Part shown: positions 1 to 7,947 of the stretch, in pieces
Position numbering within the stretch: position 1 is the first letter of the stretch
How the letters are laid out: each line of letters starts with the position of its first letter
Assembly: GCA_903831485.1 (NCBI GenBank)
Contig: CAIKXW010000231.1
Coordinates: forward strand, 1 to 20,302
Length of the DNA: 20,302 nucleotides
Reading direction: 5' to 3'
Source: an uncultured Alphaproteobacteria bacterium
GTDB taxonomy: Bacteria; Pseudomonadota; Alphaproteobacteria; Caulobacterales; Hyphomonadaceae
Translations under genes and position numbers: made by a program
Notes under the pieces: model-generated
The model's database searches: none
Told to the model about the DNA's origin: nothing
What the model saw: only the letters and a program-made list of their open reading frames with translations

Positions 1-20
1 CCCTGCAATGGAGAGCCGCC

Positions 21-857
21 ATGACTTACAGGAGCGTTCTGGTTCAACTGGAGAACTCTGTATCCGGCAATGCGCGCGCCAGGGCCGCGGTTAGCATAGC
101 TGCAAGGTTCGGGGCCGAGCTCACGGGCGTATTCCTCAAGTCGGAGCGGGTTCCGTACTATCTCGTCGGCGATGGGCTGGTCGTGCCGACGGTGAACGTC
201 GAGGACTATTTCAAGGAGCGTGAACAGGAGATCGCCACGGAATCGGCCAAGGCCCGCAAAAGTCTTGAGGCCGCCGTTGGCGAGGCGCCCATCCCGACAC
301 ACTGGATCGAACTGAACGCCGATGACGACCTCACCCTGGCGGCTTGTGCGCGTCGTCATGACCTTTCGATTCTGCCCCGCCAAATGAGCGCGACCCGCGG
401 CGACCACGTCATCTCCGCCGCCAGTATCGGAATGGCGGCGGGCGGTCCCATGCTGGTGTTACCGCCGCTTGGCTACCCGGAATCGTTCGGGCGGCGCGTC
501 CTCGTGGCGTGGAACGATTCACGCGAGGCGGCGCGCGCTCTTCGCGACGCCATGCCATTTCTCGCGCAGGCCGAAGAAATCCATTTCATCATTGCATCAC
601 GCGAGGCTCCGGGCGAGCTTGATGCATGGCTGCGCCGCCATCTGGCCATCCACGGCTGCCGTGAGCCAAAACTGTTCGTCGACCGCGACGATGATGTTTC
701 AACCGGAGAGATCATCCGGCAAAGGATCGATCTCGTCGGGGCGGATATGGTGGTGCTTGGCCTTTACGGCAGGTCCCGCCTCCAGGAGTTTGTTCTGGGC
801 GGCGTCACGAAGACCCTGATCGACAATACGAAGATGCCGCTTCTTCTCTCACACTGA
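21..857 (+). CDS. Two-domain universal stress protein (UspA family)
   Basis: This 278-residue cytoplasmic protein has two tandem Usp (adenine-nucleotide alpha-hydrolase-like) domains, roughly residues 1-150 and 155-278. The second half ends with the family's nucleotide-binding loop, VLGLYGRSRLQEFVLGGVTK followed by TLID, a G-2x-G-9x-G pattern. In place of the usual Ser/Thr after the last Gly there is a second Gly, common in this subfamily. The ATG at 21 follows a GGAGAG Shine-Dalgarno. Two-domain Usp genes commonly lie in alphaproteobacterial low-oxygen regulons beside cbb3 genes, which fits this setting. The cytochrome gene follows after 10 bp, so the two probably share a transcript. The promoter is outside the window. 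Family assignment is firm; the ligand and physiological role are not known from sequence. Confidence 0.93.
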   Translation: MTYRSVLVQLENSVSGNARARAAVSIAARFGAELTGVFLKSERVPYYLVGDGLVVPTVNVEDYFKEREQEIATESAKARKSLEAAVGEAPIPTHWIELNADDDLTLAACARRHDLSILPRQMSATRGDHVISAASIGMAAGGPMLVLPPLGYPESFGRRVLVAWNDSREAARALRDAMPFLAQAEEIHFIIASREAPGELDAWLRRHLAIHGCREPKLFVDRDDDVSTGEIIRQRIDLVGADMVVLGLYGRSRLQEFVLGGVTKTLIDNTKMPLLLSH

Positions 858-867
858 ACGGTGCGAC

Positions 868-1215
868 ATGGTCCTTGGGCGGTTGTTGTTCTTCCCGTTG
901 CTTGCGGTGCTGACGGCTTGCGCGCCCAACGGTGGAGGGGACAGGGTGGCCGACGACGCAGCGGGCCTCGTCGCTGGAGGACGGCAGATCGCGTTGACGA
1001 ACTGTGCGGGCTGCCATGCTGTCGATGCGGGCGCGACGAGCCCGCTTTCCAGCGCGCCGCACTTCCAGGACTTGCGAAGGCTCTACGACCCGGATCGGCT
1101 CGCCGAGCACCTGATCGAAGGCATTCGCGTCGGTCACGACCAGATGCCTGTCTTTGACCTGGACATCCGGACGACCGACGCACTCGTCGCCTACATCAAA
1201 TCCCTCGACCCGTGA
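868..1215 (+). CDS. Monoheme c-type cytochrome lipoprotein
   Basis: This is a 115-residue small cytochrome c. Residues 1-18 form a lipoprotein signal with lipobox LTAC (lipidated Cys18). The heme motif CAGCH is at 46-50, and Met93 in DQMPVF is the likely sixth ligand, as in class I cytochromes c. The mature protein would be tethered to a membrane and face the periplasm. It starts 10 bp after the universal stress gene with only a weak Shine-Dalgarno, suggesting co-transcription. It is encoded beside the cbb3 operon, so a role in passing electrons to the oxidase is possible but not shown. Its stop codon lies 7 bp from the stop of the convergent fixK-like gene. Confidence 0.88.
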   Translation: MVLGRLLFFPLLAVLTACAPNGGGDRVADDAAGLVAGGRQIALTNCAGCHAVDAGATSPLSSAPHFQDLRRLYDPDRLAEHLIEGIRVGHDQMPVFDLDIRTTDALVAYIKSLDP

Positions 1216-1222
1216 TCGTGCT

Positions 1223-1957
1223 TCAGGCCGCGAGGGGTCCTGCGTCGCTCCGACAGATCACCGAAGCCGGGACGGAAAGTCCGTCCTCGCTTGCGCCGCC
1301 TTGAGCCAGTTCCTGCAGCAGGCTCCGCCGAACGATGCGGCAATGGTACAGCGACGTCATTTCAATCCAGCCGCGGCGCTGGAACTCCGTCATCTTGCGC
1401 GAGACGGTCTCCAGGCGAAGGCCGAGAAACTCCGCCATGTCGCCCCGTCGCATCGGCAGGTCGAAGGCGCCTCCATGCGTCGCATCGCAGAGGTCCGCGA
1501 CCGACAGGAGGAAGGTCGCCAGCTTCTGTTCGGCAGACTGCGCCCCGATCGCTGCCAGCTGCGCCTGAGCCGCCCCTAGTTGGCGGCCGACCTGGCGCAG
1601 GAGTTGTTGTGCGAGCTTCGTGTCGACCATGCAGATGTCGGCCAGTGATTTGGCCATGATGGTGCGTACTGTGACGGGCGTGATCGCCTCGCAGCCATTG
1701 ACGTGGATATCCTCGGACTCAAGACCGAGGATGGAGCCAGCGTTCGCGAAACCCACGATTTGGCGCTGGCCGTCGATGAGCGTGCGGTAGAGCTTCACCC
1801 AACCGCTCTCGACCACGAAGATGCATGTGCGATCATCGCCCTCGTAGAAGAGATGCTCATGCGTGCCGACATGCCGGACATTCGCGCTCCGCCGGTCGTC
1901 GGGCCGGCGAACCGGCTGGGTTGTGAATGAGTCGATTCGTCCGCCTGCGATGCACAT
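1223..1957 (-). CDS. fixK: Crp/FNR-family transcription regulator, FixK type
   Basis: This 244-residue regulator has an N-terminal cyclic-nucleotide-binding-like beta barrel (about 30-120), a dimerisation helix (about 120-150) and a C-terminal winged helix. The recognition helix LGLRLETVSRKMTEFQRRG (178-196) carries the E-xx-SR pattern typical of FNR/FixK proteins, which read TTGA-type half-sites. FNR's N-terminal cysteine cluster is absent: Cys residues are scattered at 2, 45, 89, 109, 157, 206 and 235. It is therefore probably not an iron-sulfur O2 sensor and is assigned to the FixK side of the family, which is controlled transcriptionally. The ATG at 1957 is preceded by AGGGAG. Expected targets are the boxes found at 4368 and 14819. 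The gene symbol is by function and context; the exact orthologue name is uncertain. Confidence 0.88.
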   Translation of the reverse strand: MCIAGGRIDSFTTQPVRRPDDRRSANVRHVGTHEHLFYEGDDRTCIFVVESGWVKLYRTLIDGQRQIVGFANAGSILGLESEDIHVNGCEAITPVTVRTIMAKSLADICMVDTKLAQQLLRQVGRQLGAAQAQLAAIGAQSAEQKLATFLLSVADLCDATHGGAFDLPMRRGDMAEFLGLRLETVSRKMTEFQRRGWIEMTSLYHCRIVRRSLLQELAQGGASEDGLSVPASVICRSDAGPLAA

Positions 1958-2038
1958 CGAGAAACTCCCTGTCCGGTCTCAATGCGCCGACGATGATCGC
2001 GCAGCCTTGCGCTGGTTTGCCGAAGTGTGTCGGGCTCC

Positions 2039-2054
2039 GTGACTAAACGTGACA
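2039..2054 (-). promoter_or_regulatory. Phased direct repeat in the fixK promoter
   Basis: The plus strand reads GTGACT-AAAC-GTGACA, two hexamers differing only at the last base and spaced exactly 10 bp start to start. The site lies in the 118-bp gap upstream of the fixK-like gene, centred about 90 bp before its ATG. Two same-face direct repeats are the usual form of site for OmpR/PhoB-family regulators, and one such regulator is encoded at 12398. From memory, the K-box bound by FxkR upstream of fixK in Rhizobium etli has the same hexamer-N4-hexamer layout. Function is inferred from position and form only. Confidence 0.35.
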
Positions 2055-2075
2055 TTTCCCCTGCAAGGCGGGGTC

Positions 2076-2660
2076 TCAGGCCATTCGGTGCCCCAGGGAG
2101 CGTATTTGTCGCAGCAGTTCCTCGGCCTTCTGCGGGGTCATGGCGCCAAGGCCGCCGACAAGGGTCCGCCTGACGGGGCGGACTCCCGACATGCCAAGTA
2201 TGGATCGCTCGAGACATCGCACGCCATGCGCGCCGAACATCCAGCGATAGGCGAAGCCGGGCATTCCCATCGTGACGACAATCCTGGCGGTCTTGCCCCT
2301 GAGATTCTGCTTCGGGAAGCCGCCGTGCTGATCCTGGGCAATCGCGAAACTGTGGCGGAAGGTCTGTTCGAAGAACGCCTTCACCACCGCCGGCATCGTG
2401 CCCAGCCAGAGCGGGAAAATGACGACCAGATGGTCCGCCGCCATGATCTGCGATTGCGCCTTGAGTATGGGCGCATCGGGCGAGGAGTCGAAGTCGGCGG
2501 GGTCGCGCAGCAACCACAGGTTCAGCGTCCCGATGTCGATCTGGCTGACACTTGCGTCCGCTGAGGCGGCACCCTCGGCATAGGCGTCAGCAATCGCATG
2601 ACAAAGGTGAGGGACTTGCCCGTGCGGATGGCCCTGGATGATGCAGATGTTGCGCGCCAT
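2076..2660 (-). CDS. Flavodoxin-fold NAD(P)H-dependent oxidoreductase
   Basis: This 194-residue protein belongs to the Flavodoxin_2 / NAD(P)H:quinone reductase group. It has an N-terminal beta strand and phosphate-binding turn (NICIIQGHP, 4-12), a strand followed by FPLWLGTMPAVVKAFFEQTF (82-101, the family's FMN-contacting segment), and a later strand RIVVTMGMPGFAY. It probably reduces quinones or other small electrophiles with NAD(P)H in the cytoplasm. The ATG at 2660 lies 13 bp after the hemN stop with a GGGAA Shine-Dalgarno in the gap, so it is translated from the same message as hemN. Longer upstream reading frames would run into hemN and are not used. The substrate is unknown. Confidence 0.85.
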   Translation of the reverse strand: MARNICIIQGHPHGQVPHLCHAIADAYAEGAASADASVSQIDIGTLNLWLLRDPADFDSSPDAPILKAQSQIMAADHLVVIFPLWLGTMPAVVKAFFEQTFRHSFAIAQDQHGGFPKQNLRGKTARIVVTMGMPGFAYRWMFGAHGVRCLERSILGMSGVRPVRRTLVGGLGAMTPQKAEELLRQIRSLGHRMA

Positions 2661-2673
2661 CGTTCCCGGCGGC

Positions 2674-4026
2674 TCAGATCGCGAGGCTATGGGTTGTGGG
2701 CTTCTGCACGAAATCCGGATCGAAGCAGGCGGCCACATTGCGGACATACGGCCTGCCGCGGGAGGTGATCGACAGGTGATTGCCCTGCAGCCTGACAAGG
2801 CCGGCATGGAGGAATGGCGCAAGGCTCGAACATGCGGCTATCCGCAGGTCTGCATCGAGGGTCGCCTCGAAGTCGCACAGGATTCGCTCGATGACGCCGC
2901 CGACCCGCCTGTCGCTCTGCGATGGCTTGAGGCCGCGAACGACGGGAGACTGGGCCTGTGACAGCATGGACCGGTAGGCGCTGGTGTCGGCTGTGTTCTG
3001 GTAGAACAGACCGGGCAGGGAGGAGATCGCCGACGCGCCAAGGCCGATGAGTGCATCGCACGCGTCATCCGTGTAGCCTTGGAAGTTGCGATGCAGCTGT
3101 CCGTGCTGTTCTGCCGTCGCGAGTGAATCCCCGGGGGCTGCGAAGTGATCGAAGCCGATGGGCATGTATCCGGCCCGGGTCAGCGTTCGCGCCGCCGCCT
3201 CAGCCTGTTGGAACCGCGCCTCTCCGGATGGGAGATCGTCCGGCCGGATGCCCTTCTGGTGCTTCTTCATCCACGGAACATGCGCATAGCCGAATACGGC
3301 CACCCTGTCGGCATCCTGGGTCGAGGCGAACGTGGCGGTTTCGACGACATGCTCCAGCGTCTGGCCGGGCAAGCCGTACATCATGTCGATATTGACGCCT
3401 TCGACGCCCGCATCGCGAAGCATGCGGATCGCGCTTTCAATCACCATCCTGGGTTGGATCCGGTTGATGCGAGCCTGGACCTCGGGATCCAGCACCTGCA
3501 CGCCGAGGCTCGCCCGCGAGAGGCCCGCATCCGCAAACGCCTGCACCAGCTCGGGTGAAACGCCGCGCGGGTCGAGCTCCACCGCAATATCCGCCACCGG
3601 TGATAGTTCGAAGTTCGATCGGATCGCGCCGAAAAGCCGTTCAACCTGAGCAGGCAGTAGGATATCCGGCGACCCTCCGCCGAAATGGATGCGTGTCACG
3701 CGCGCGCCTGCCGGCAGGTCCTGAGCCACAAGCCCGATTTCGGCCCGCAATGCGTCAATGTAAGTGTCAACCGGGTCCGCAACCGTGGGAACGCTGGTGT
3801 TGCAGCCGCAATACCAGCAGAGCTTCTTGCAGAAAGGGATGTGGACATATAGCGAGATCGCGGCGCCCGGTGCAAGGCGCGTCCTCGCTGTCCTCGCCGC
3901 TTCGCCATCGACATCGCCCGAGAACCGATTGGCCGGCGGATAGCTCGTGTAGCGCGGCAATTGCTGGGATGCGAAGTCGGGGAGGTAGTCCCACACCTCG
4001 CTTTCGGATCGAGAGCGGAAGGCCAT
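2674..4026 (-). CDS. hemN: Oxygen-independent coproporphyrinogen III dehydrogenase
   Basis: This 450-residue radical SAM enzyme converts coproporphyrinogen III to protoporphyrinogen IX without O2, supplying heme for cytochromes under low oxygen. It has the extended HemN cluster motif C-x3-C-x2-C-x-C at Cys66, Cys70, Cys73 and Cys75 (FCKKLCWYCGC), the SAM-contacting GGGSP at 116-120, and the usual HemN length with a C-terminal HemN domain. The start MAFRSR is chosen because its ATG overlaps the stop of the upstream small membrane gene as TGATG, a coupled arrangement. An upstream in-frame extension of 23 codons would run into that gene. The operon is divergent from ccoNOQP and shares its FixK-type box, matching the common co-regulation of hemN with cbb3 oxidase. 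Confidence 0.95.
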   Translation of the reverse strand: MAFRSRSESEVWDYLPDFASQQLPRYTSYPPANRFSGDVDGEAARTARTRLAPGAAISLYVHIPFCKKLCWYCGCNTSVPTVADPVDTYIDALRAEIGLVAQDLPAGARVTRIHFGGGSPDILLPAQVERLFGAIRSNFELSPVADIAVELDPRGVSPELVQAFADAGLSRASLGVQVLDPEVQARINRIQPRMVIESAIRMLRDAGVEGVNIDMMYGLPGQTLEHVVETATFASTQDADRVAVFGYAHVPWMKKHQKGIRPDDLPSGEARFQQAEAAARTLTRAGYMPIGFDHFAAPGDSLATAEQHGQLHRNFQGYTDDACDALIGLGASAISSLPGLFYQNTADTSAYRSMLSQAQSPVVRGLKPSQSDRRVGGVIERILCDFEATLDADLRIAACSSLAPFLHAGLVRLQGNHLSITSRGRPYVRNVAACFDPDFVQKPTTHSLAI

Positions 4027-4286
4027 CAGGGAACCACCATGGAAGCTGTGTTCCCAAGATCGGTGCGACCAACAAGCCCGGCGGCCGAAAGGCACATGAT
4101 CGTCAGGCCAATGAAGGCAATCGCGCAGCCTGCGCAGTGCGCATGAGATCCGAAACTCGTCGCATCAGAAGGTTTGCCGCACCACGCAGAAGCAAGCTCG
4201 ATATCGATACCGGAGCTGCATGCGCGAATGAAGGCGCCCGTGCATGTCGCTGCCAATCCGGACAGGAACACAGCCACACTTTTCAC
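4026..4286 (-). CDS. Small Cys/His-rich membrane protein, unknown function
   Basis: This 86-residue protein starts at GTG (4284-4286) with a strong GGAGG five bases upstream and ends by overlapping the hemN start (TGATG). It has two predicted membrane segments, about residues 3-22 and 54-72. Between them is a soluble loop with a conspicuous SHAHCAGC segment (His48, His50, Cys51, Cys54) plus Cys23 and Cys36, which could bind a metal or form disulfides. An upstream reading-frame extension to 4448 has no Shine-Dalgarno and would cover the promoter region, so it is rejected. The ideal RBS, coupling to hemN and membrane/Cys pattern support a real gene. I do not recognise the family. A role in metal or heme handling for cbb3 assembly is only a guess. 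Confidence 0.75.
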   Translation of the reverse strand: MKSVAVFLSGLAATCTGAFIRACSSGIDIELASAWCGKPSDATSFGSHAHCAGCAIAFIGLTIMCLSAAGLVGRTDLGNTASMVVP

Positions 4287-4367
4287 AGGCGCCTCCACCC
4301 ACGGTCGCACGAGTTTGGGGGACGGCGACCGTATCCATTCTCGTACGTGATCGCCTCGATGGCGTGT

Positions 4368-4381
4368 TTGCGATGGATCAA
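4368..4381. promoter_or_regulatory. FixK/FNR-type box in the hemN-ccoN divergent promoter
   Basis: TTGCGATGGATCAA matches the form TTG(A/C)-N6-(T/G)CAA described for alphaproteobacterial FixK2-type sites, and it contains the classical half-site ATCAA. It sits in the middle of the 176-bp gap between the divergent starts at 4286 and 4463, about 81 bp from each. With class II spacing (centre about 41 bp before the start of transcription) it could drive either or both operons. No convincing -10 hexamer was found on either side. The call rests on motif plus position. Confidence 0.65.
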
Positions 4382-4462
4382 GCGACACCCGGCGCCGCTC
4401 TGACAGAAGTCCCCCCGCGTCGCCTCCAGCAAGGAGAGCGCACCGCATGAGAGGACAGGATC

Positions 4463-6121
4463 ATGGCGGCCGCATTCACACGCGAGCGAGTCGACGGCAG
4501 CACATTTGTGGTTGGCCTGGTGCTTGTCGTCGTCCTGATTCTATCCTTCGCCGGCGCCGCCAACGCGGTCGATCCGGCGTTTCGCACCCATTCCTTCATG
4601 TTTGCGATCGCTGCTGCTGGAGGCCTCGCCGCACTGCTGGGCTGGCATGAGATCTCAGAGCGGCAGCCACGCTTCGACAAGACCTTCTATGAGGAAGGCA
4701 TCATCAAGGCCGGCATCGCGGCGACGATGTTCTGGGGCATCGCCGGATTCCTCGTCGGCCTGATCATCGCCCTGCAGCTGACCTTTCCGAGCCTGTTCTA
4801 CTTCCCCGACCTTGGCTGGACCAATTTCGGCCGCCTGCGCCCGCTGCATACATCCGCTGTGATCTTTGCCTTCGGGGGCAATGCGCTCATCGCCACATCG
4901 TTCTATGTGGTGCAGCGTACCTGCCGCACGCGACTCGCCGGCGGCATGTGGCCGTGGTTCGTCTTCTGGGGCTACCAGCTCTTTATCGTGATCGCCGCAA
5001 CCGGCTATCTGATGGGCGTCACGCAGTCGAAGGAATACGCCGAGCCCGAATGGTATGCCGACATCTGGCTGACCATCGTGTGGGTCGCCTACCTCGCGGT
5101 ATTCGTCGCGACCATCCTGCGCCGCAAGGAGCCGCACATCTATGTGGCGAACTGGTTCTATCTCGCCTTCATCGTCACCATCGCGCTGCTGCACGTCGTC
5201 AACAACATCTCCATCCCGGCCAGCCTCGCTGGCGTGAAATCCTACTCGGTCTTCAGCGGCGTCCAGAGCGCGCTGATCCAGTGGTGGTACGGCCACAACG
5301 CTGTCGGCTTCTTCCTCACCGCAGGCTTCCTCGCGATCATGTACTACTTCATCCCGAAGCGCATCGACCGGCCCGTGTGGTCATACCGGCTGTCGATCGT
5401 CCACTTCTGGTCGCTGATCTTCATCTACATCTGGGCCGGCCCGCACCACCTTCACTACACCGCGCTTCCGCAGTGGGCGCAGACTCTCGGCATGACGTTC
5501 TCGATCATGCTCTGGATGCCCAGCTGGGGCGGCATGATCAACGGCCTGATGACGTTGTCGGGCGCCTGGGACAAGCTGCGCACAGATCCCGTGGTCCGCA
5601 TGCTGGTGGTCTCCGTCGCCTTCTACGGCATGGCGACCTTCGAAGGCCCTGCCATGTCGATCCGCGAGGTCAACGCGCTGTCGCACTACACCGACTGGGG
5701 TATCGGCCACGTCCACTCCGGCGCGCTGGGCTGGGTCGGCTTCGTGACCTTCGGCGCGCTCTATTGCCTGACGCAGTGGGTGTGGAAGCGGGAGCGGCTC
5801 TACTCCAACGCGCTGGTCGAGTGGCACTTCTGGATCGCGACCATCGGCATCGTGCTCTACATCACCTCGATGTGGGTGTCAGGCATCATGGAAGGCCTGA
5901 TGTGGCGCGCCTACAACGAGTTCGGCTTCCTCGAATACTCCTTCGTCGAAACCGTCAGCGCCAAGCACATCTCCTACATCATCCGTTCGCTTGGCGGCGG
6001 GCTCTATCTGCTGGGCGCGCTGATCATGGTCTATAACCTCGTGCGGACTGCACGCGGCGACGTTCCCGCTGAAGAGCAGCGGAAGTCGCGCGCAACGCCC
6101 GTCCTTCAGGCAGCAGAGTAG
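4463..6121 (+). CDS. ccoN: Cytochrome cbb3 oxidase catalytic subunit I
   Basis: This 552-residue heme-copper oxidase subunit has 12 or more membrane helices and reduces O2 with high affinity at the inner membrane. Visible ligands are His129 (RPLHTSAV, low-spin heme b), His278 (YGHNAVG, CuB), Tyr322 (the cbb3-type helix VII Tyr that crosslinks to the CuB His), His328-His329 (AGPHH, CuB), Glu394 (FEGPAMS) and His416/His418 (GHVHSG, heme b3 and heme b). No residue needed for C-type activity is missing. The N-terminal extension has an additional hydrophobic segment (about 14-34), as in other CcoN proteins. The ATG at 4463 follows AGGA. It is first in the operon, downstream of the FixK-type box. 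Confidence 0.98.
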   Translation: MAAAFTRERVDGSTFVVGLVLVVVLILSFAGAANAVDPAFRTHSFMFAIAAAGGLAALLGWHEISERQPRFDKTFYEEGIIKAGIAATMFWGIAGFLVGLIIALQLTFPSLFYFPDLGWTNFGRLRPLHTSAVIFAFGGNALIATSFYVVQRTCRTRLAGGMWPWFVFWGYQLFIVIAATGYLMGVTQSKEYAEPEWYADIWLTIVWVAYLAVFVATILRRKEPHIYVANWFYLAFIVTIALLHVVNNISIPASLAGVKSYSVFSGVQSALIQWWYGHNAVGFFLTAGFLAIMYYFIPKRIDRPVWSYRLSIVHFWSLIFIYIWAGPHHLHYTALPQWAQTLGMTFSIMLWMPSWGGMINGLMTLSGAWDKLRTDPVVRMLVVSVAFYGMATFEGPAMSIREVNALSHYTDWGIGHVHSGALGWVGFVTFGALYCLTQWVWKRERLYSNALVEWHFWIATIGIVLYITSMWVSGIMEGLMWRAYNEFGFLEYSFVETVSAKHISYIIRSLGGGLYLLGALIMVYNLVRTARGDVPAEEQRKSRATPVLQAAE

Positions 6122-6130
6122 GGGGCCAGC

Positions 6131-6904
6131 ATGGCGATGCGCCAGAACACGCTATTCAAGAAGCACAAGCTGTTCGAGAGAAACACCTTTATCCTGCTGA
6201 TCGGCATTCTCGTTGTGGTGGCCATCGGCGGCCTCATCGAGATTGTTCCGCTCTTCTACCTGAAGAACACGATCGAGAAGGTGGAGGGCATGCGGCCCTA
6301 CACGCCGCTCGAACTGGCCGGCCAGAACATCTACATCCGCGAAGGCTGCAATGTCTGCCACTCGCAGATGATCCGCCCGCTGCGTGACGAGGTTGAGCGT
6401 TACGGCCATTACTCGCTCGCCGCTGAGAGCATGTACGACCACCCCTTCCAGTGGGGCTCGAAGCGTACGGGGCCAGACCTTGCGCGTGTCGGCGGCAAAT
6501 ACTCTGACGAATGGCAGCGCGATCACCTGGTCAACCCGCGCGCGCTCGTTCCGGAATCGATCATGCCGCCCTACGCGTTTCTCGCCGGCCGGCCGCTCGA
6601 CCTGTCCACTATCCAGAACCAGATGCAGACGCTCAGGCTCGAAGGCGTGCCCTATTCACAGGCGATGATCGACAGCGCCGTCAACGACATGATGGCGCAG
6701 TCGGGCGGCGACTACGACATCGACGCCTTGCGCGAGCCTTATGACGCGATCTCGGGGAGGCAGGGCACTGTTGTTGTCCGCAATTTCGACGGCGAGACCG
6801 GCGCACCTACCGAGCTCGATGCGCTGATCGCCTACCTGCAGATGCTCGGCACGCTGGTCGATTTCTCGACCTACGAAGCCGGCGACCTGTCGAACCGGAG
6901 GTAG
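6131..6904 (+). CDS. ccoO: Cytochrome cbb3 oxidase subunit II (monoheme cytochrome c)
   Basis: This 257-residue membrane-anchored cytochrome c relays electrons from CcoP to CcoN. One N-terminal transmembrane helix (about 19-42) precedes the CNVCH heme motif at 73-77. Met144 in SIMPPY is the likely axial ligand. The segment around [20 protein letters not shown] is characteristic of CcoO. It begins 9 bp after the ccoN stop and is followed 4 bp later by ccoQ. The length is normal for the family. Confidence 0.97.
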   Translation: MAMRQNTLFKKHKLFERNTFILLIGILVVVAIGGLIEIVPLFYLKNTIEKVEGMRPYTPLELAGQNIYIREGCNVCHSQMIRPLRDEVERYGHYSLAAESMYDHPFQWGSKRTGPDLARVGGKYSDEWQRDHLVNPRALVPESIMPPYAFLAGRPLDLSTIQNQMQTLRLEGVPYSQAMIDSAVNDMMAQSGGDYDIDALREPYDAISGRQGTVVVRNFDGETGAPTELDALIAYLQMLGTLVDFSTYEAGDLSNRR

Positions 6905-6908
6905 GGAC

Positions 6909-7085
6909 ATGACTTACGAAAGCTGGTCCTCCTTCGCCCAGACCTGGGGGACGCTGTATTTCACTGCAATCTTCTTCTGCGCGCTGGCCTACGCGCTCTG
7001 GCCGCGCAACGGCCAGGGTTTCCGCCGGGCGGCCCAACTCCCCATCACCGAAAAGGAAAACGGCGATGACCGACCGCTTGCCTGA
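6909..7085 (+). CDS. ccoQ: Cytochrome cbb3 oxidase small subunit
   Basis: This is a 58-residue peptide beginning MTYESWSSFAQTWGTLYFTA, with one transmembrane helix (about 13-31) followed by the WPRN and FRRAAQLP elements typical of CcoQ. Its tail is charged. CcoQ stabilises the complex between CcoP and CcoNO in species studied. The ATG lies 4 bp after the ccoO stop. The end overlaps the ccoP start by 20 bp, so the two genes are probably translationally coupled. It is easily missed because of its size. Confidence 0.92.
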   Translation: MTYESWSSFAQTWGTLYFTAIFFCALAYALWPRNGQGFRRAAQLPITEKENGDDRPLA

Positions 7086-7947
7086 TGTCGATAGCCACAG
7101 CGGCGTCGAAACCACGGGACACGAATGGGACGGGATCAAGGAGCTGAACAACCCGCTCCCGCGCTGGTGGCTGTTCATCTTCTACGGGACGATCGCGATC
7201 GCGATCGTCTACTGGGTGCTGATGCCGGCATGGCCGGCCCCGCCGGGAATGCAGGGCAATACGCGCGGCGTGTGGGAGCAATCGGATCGCGCGGAAGTCG
7301 CTGCCGACATTTCCGCAACCGCGGTTGACCGTGCGGCCCTCGCCAGCCGCCTGTCGGCCGTCGATGCGAGCGTCATCCTGCAGGACCACGAACTCAGCCA
7401 GCTCGCGCTTGGCCTTGGCGAAAGCGCCTTCGGCGACAACTGCGCCACCTGCCACGGCGCAGGCGGCCGCGGCGCAAAGGGCTATCCACGCCTCGCCGAC
7501 GACATCTGGCTGTGGGGCGGCTCGCTAGCGGAGATCGAGACCACGATCCGTCACGGCATCCGCTCGGATGATCCAGCCGCCCGCCTTTCAGAGATGCCGG
7601 CGTTCGGTCGCGACGAATTTCTGACCCCGGCGCAACTTGCCGACCTCGTCGAGTTCGTGTCCGCCATCTCCGGTCGCGGGGGCGACGCTGCCGCCGTGGA
7701 CCGCGCCCAGTCCGTCTTCCAGGACAATTGCGCCAGCTGCCACGGCGTCGATGCGCGAGGAAACCGGACCAAGGGCGCGCCCAGCCTGGTCGATCGCGAA
7801 TGGCTCTATGGCGGCGATCGCGAAACGCTTCGGAAAACGCTGCACGGCTCGCGCCAGGGCGTGATGCCGGCATGGAGCAAGCGCCTCGACGCCGCGACGA
7901 TCCGCGCGCTCGCCATCTACGTCCACTCGCTTGGGGGCGGGGAGTAG
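7066..7947 (+). CDS. ccoP: Cytochrome cbb3 oxidase subunit III (diheme cytochrome c)
   Basis: This 293-residue diheme cytochrome receives electrons for the oxidase. The N-terminal motif DGIKELNNPLPRWW (22-35) and the transmembrane helix that follows (about 34-53) are typical of CcoP. Two periplasmic cytochrome domains carry CATCH (126-130) and CASCH (222-226), with probable axial Met177 (EMPAF) and Met267 (VMPAW). The start overlaps the end of ccoQ, and the stop abuts the ccoG ATG with no gap. Length and layout are normal. Confidence 0.97.
   Translation: MTDRLPDVDSHSGVETTGHEWDGIKELNNPLPRWWLFIFYGTIAIAIVYWVLMPAWPAPPGMQGNTRGVWEQSDRAEVAADISATAVDRAALASRLSAVDASVILQDHELSQLALGLGESAFGDNCATCHGAGGRGAKGYPRLADDIWLWGGSLAEIETTIRHGIRSDDPAARLSEMPAFGRDEFLTPAQLADLVEFVSAISGRGGDAAAVDRAQSVFQDNCASCHGVDARGNRTKGAPSLVDREWLYGGDRETLRKTLHGSRQGVMPAWSKRLDAATIRALAIYVHSLGGGE

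Noticed and set aside
2051..2073. A CCCC/GGGG hairpin downstream of the flavodoxin-fold gene as terminator.
   Set aside because: A 4-bp stem with an 8-base loop and no T-run is too weak.
3555..4403. A long plus-strand frame of 282 codons across hemN and the promoter region.
   Set aside because: Arg/Pro/Ser-rich antisense shadow typical of high-GC DNA; hemN on the other strand is certain.
4287..4448. Extension of the small membrane gene to an ATG at 4448.
   Set aside because: No Shine-Dalgarno, non-hydrophobic unconserved-looking sequence, and it would cover the FixK-type box; the GTG at 4286 has GGAGG.
7188..7209. A 22-bp perfect palindrome built from GATCGC repeats inside ccoP.
   Set aside because: It encodes the repeated Ile-Ala of the transmembrane helix (ATC GCG codons); no control role is needed to explain it.
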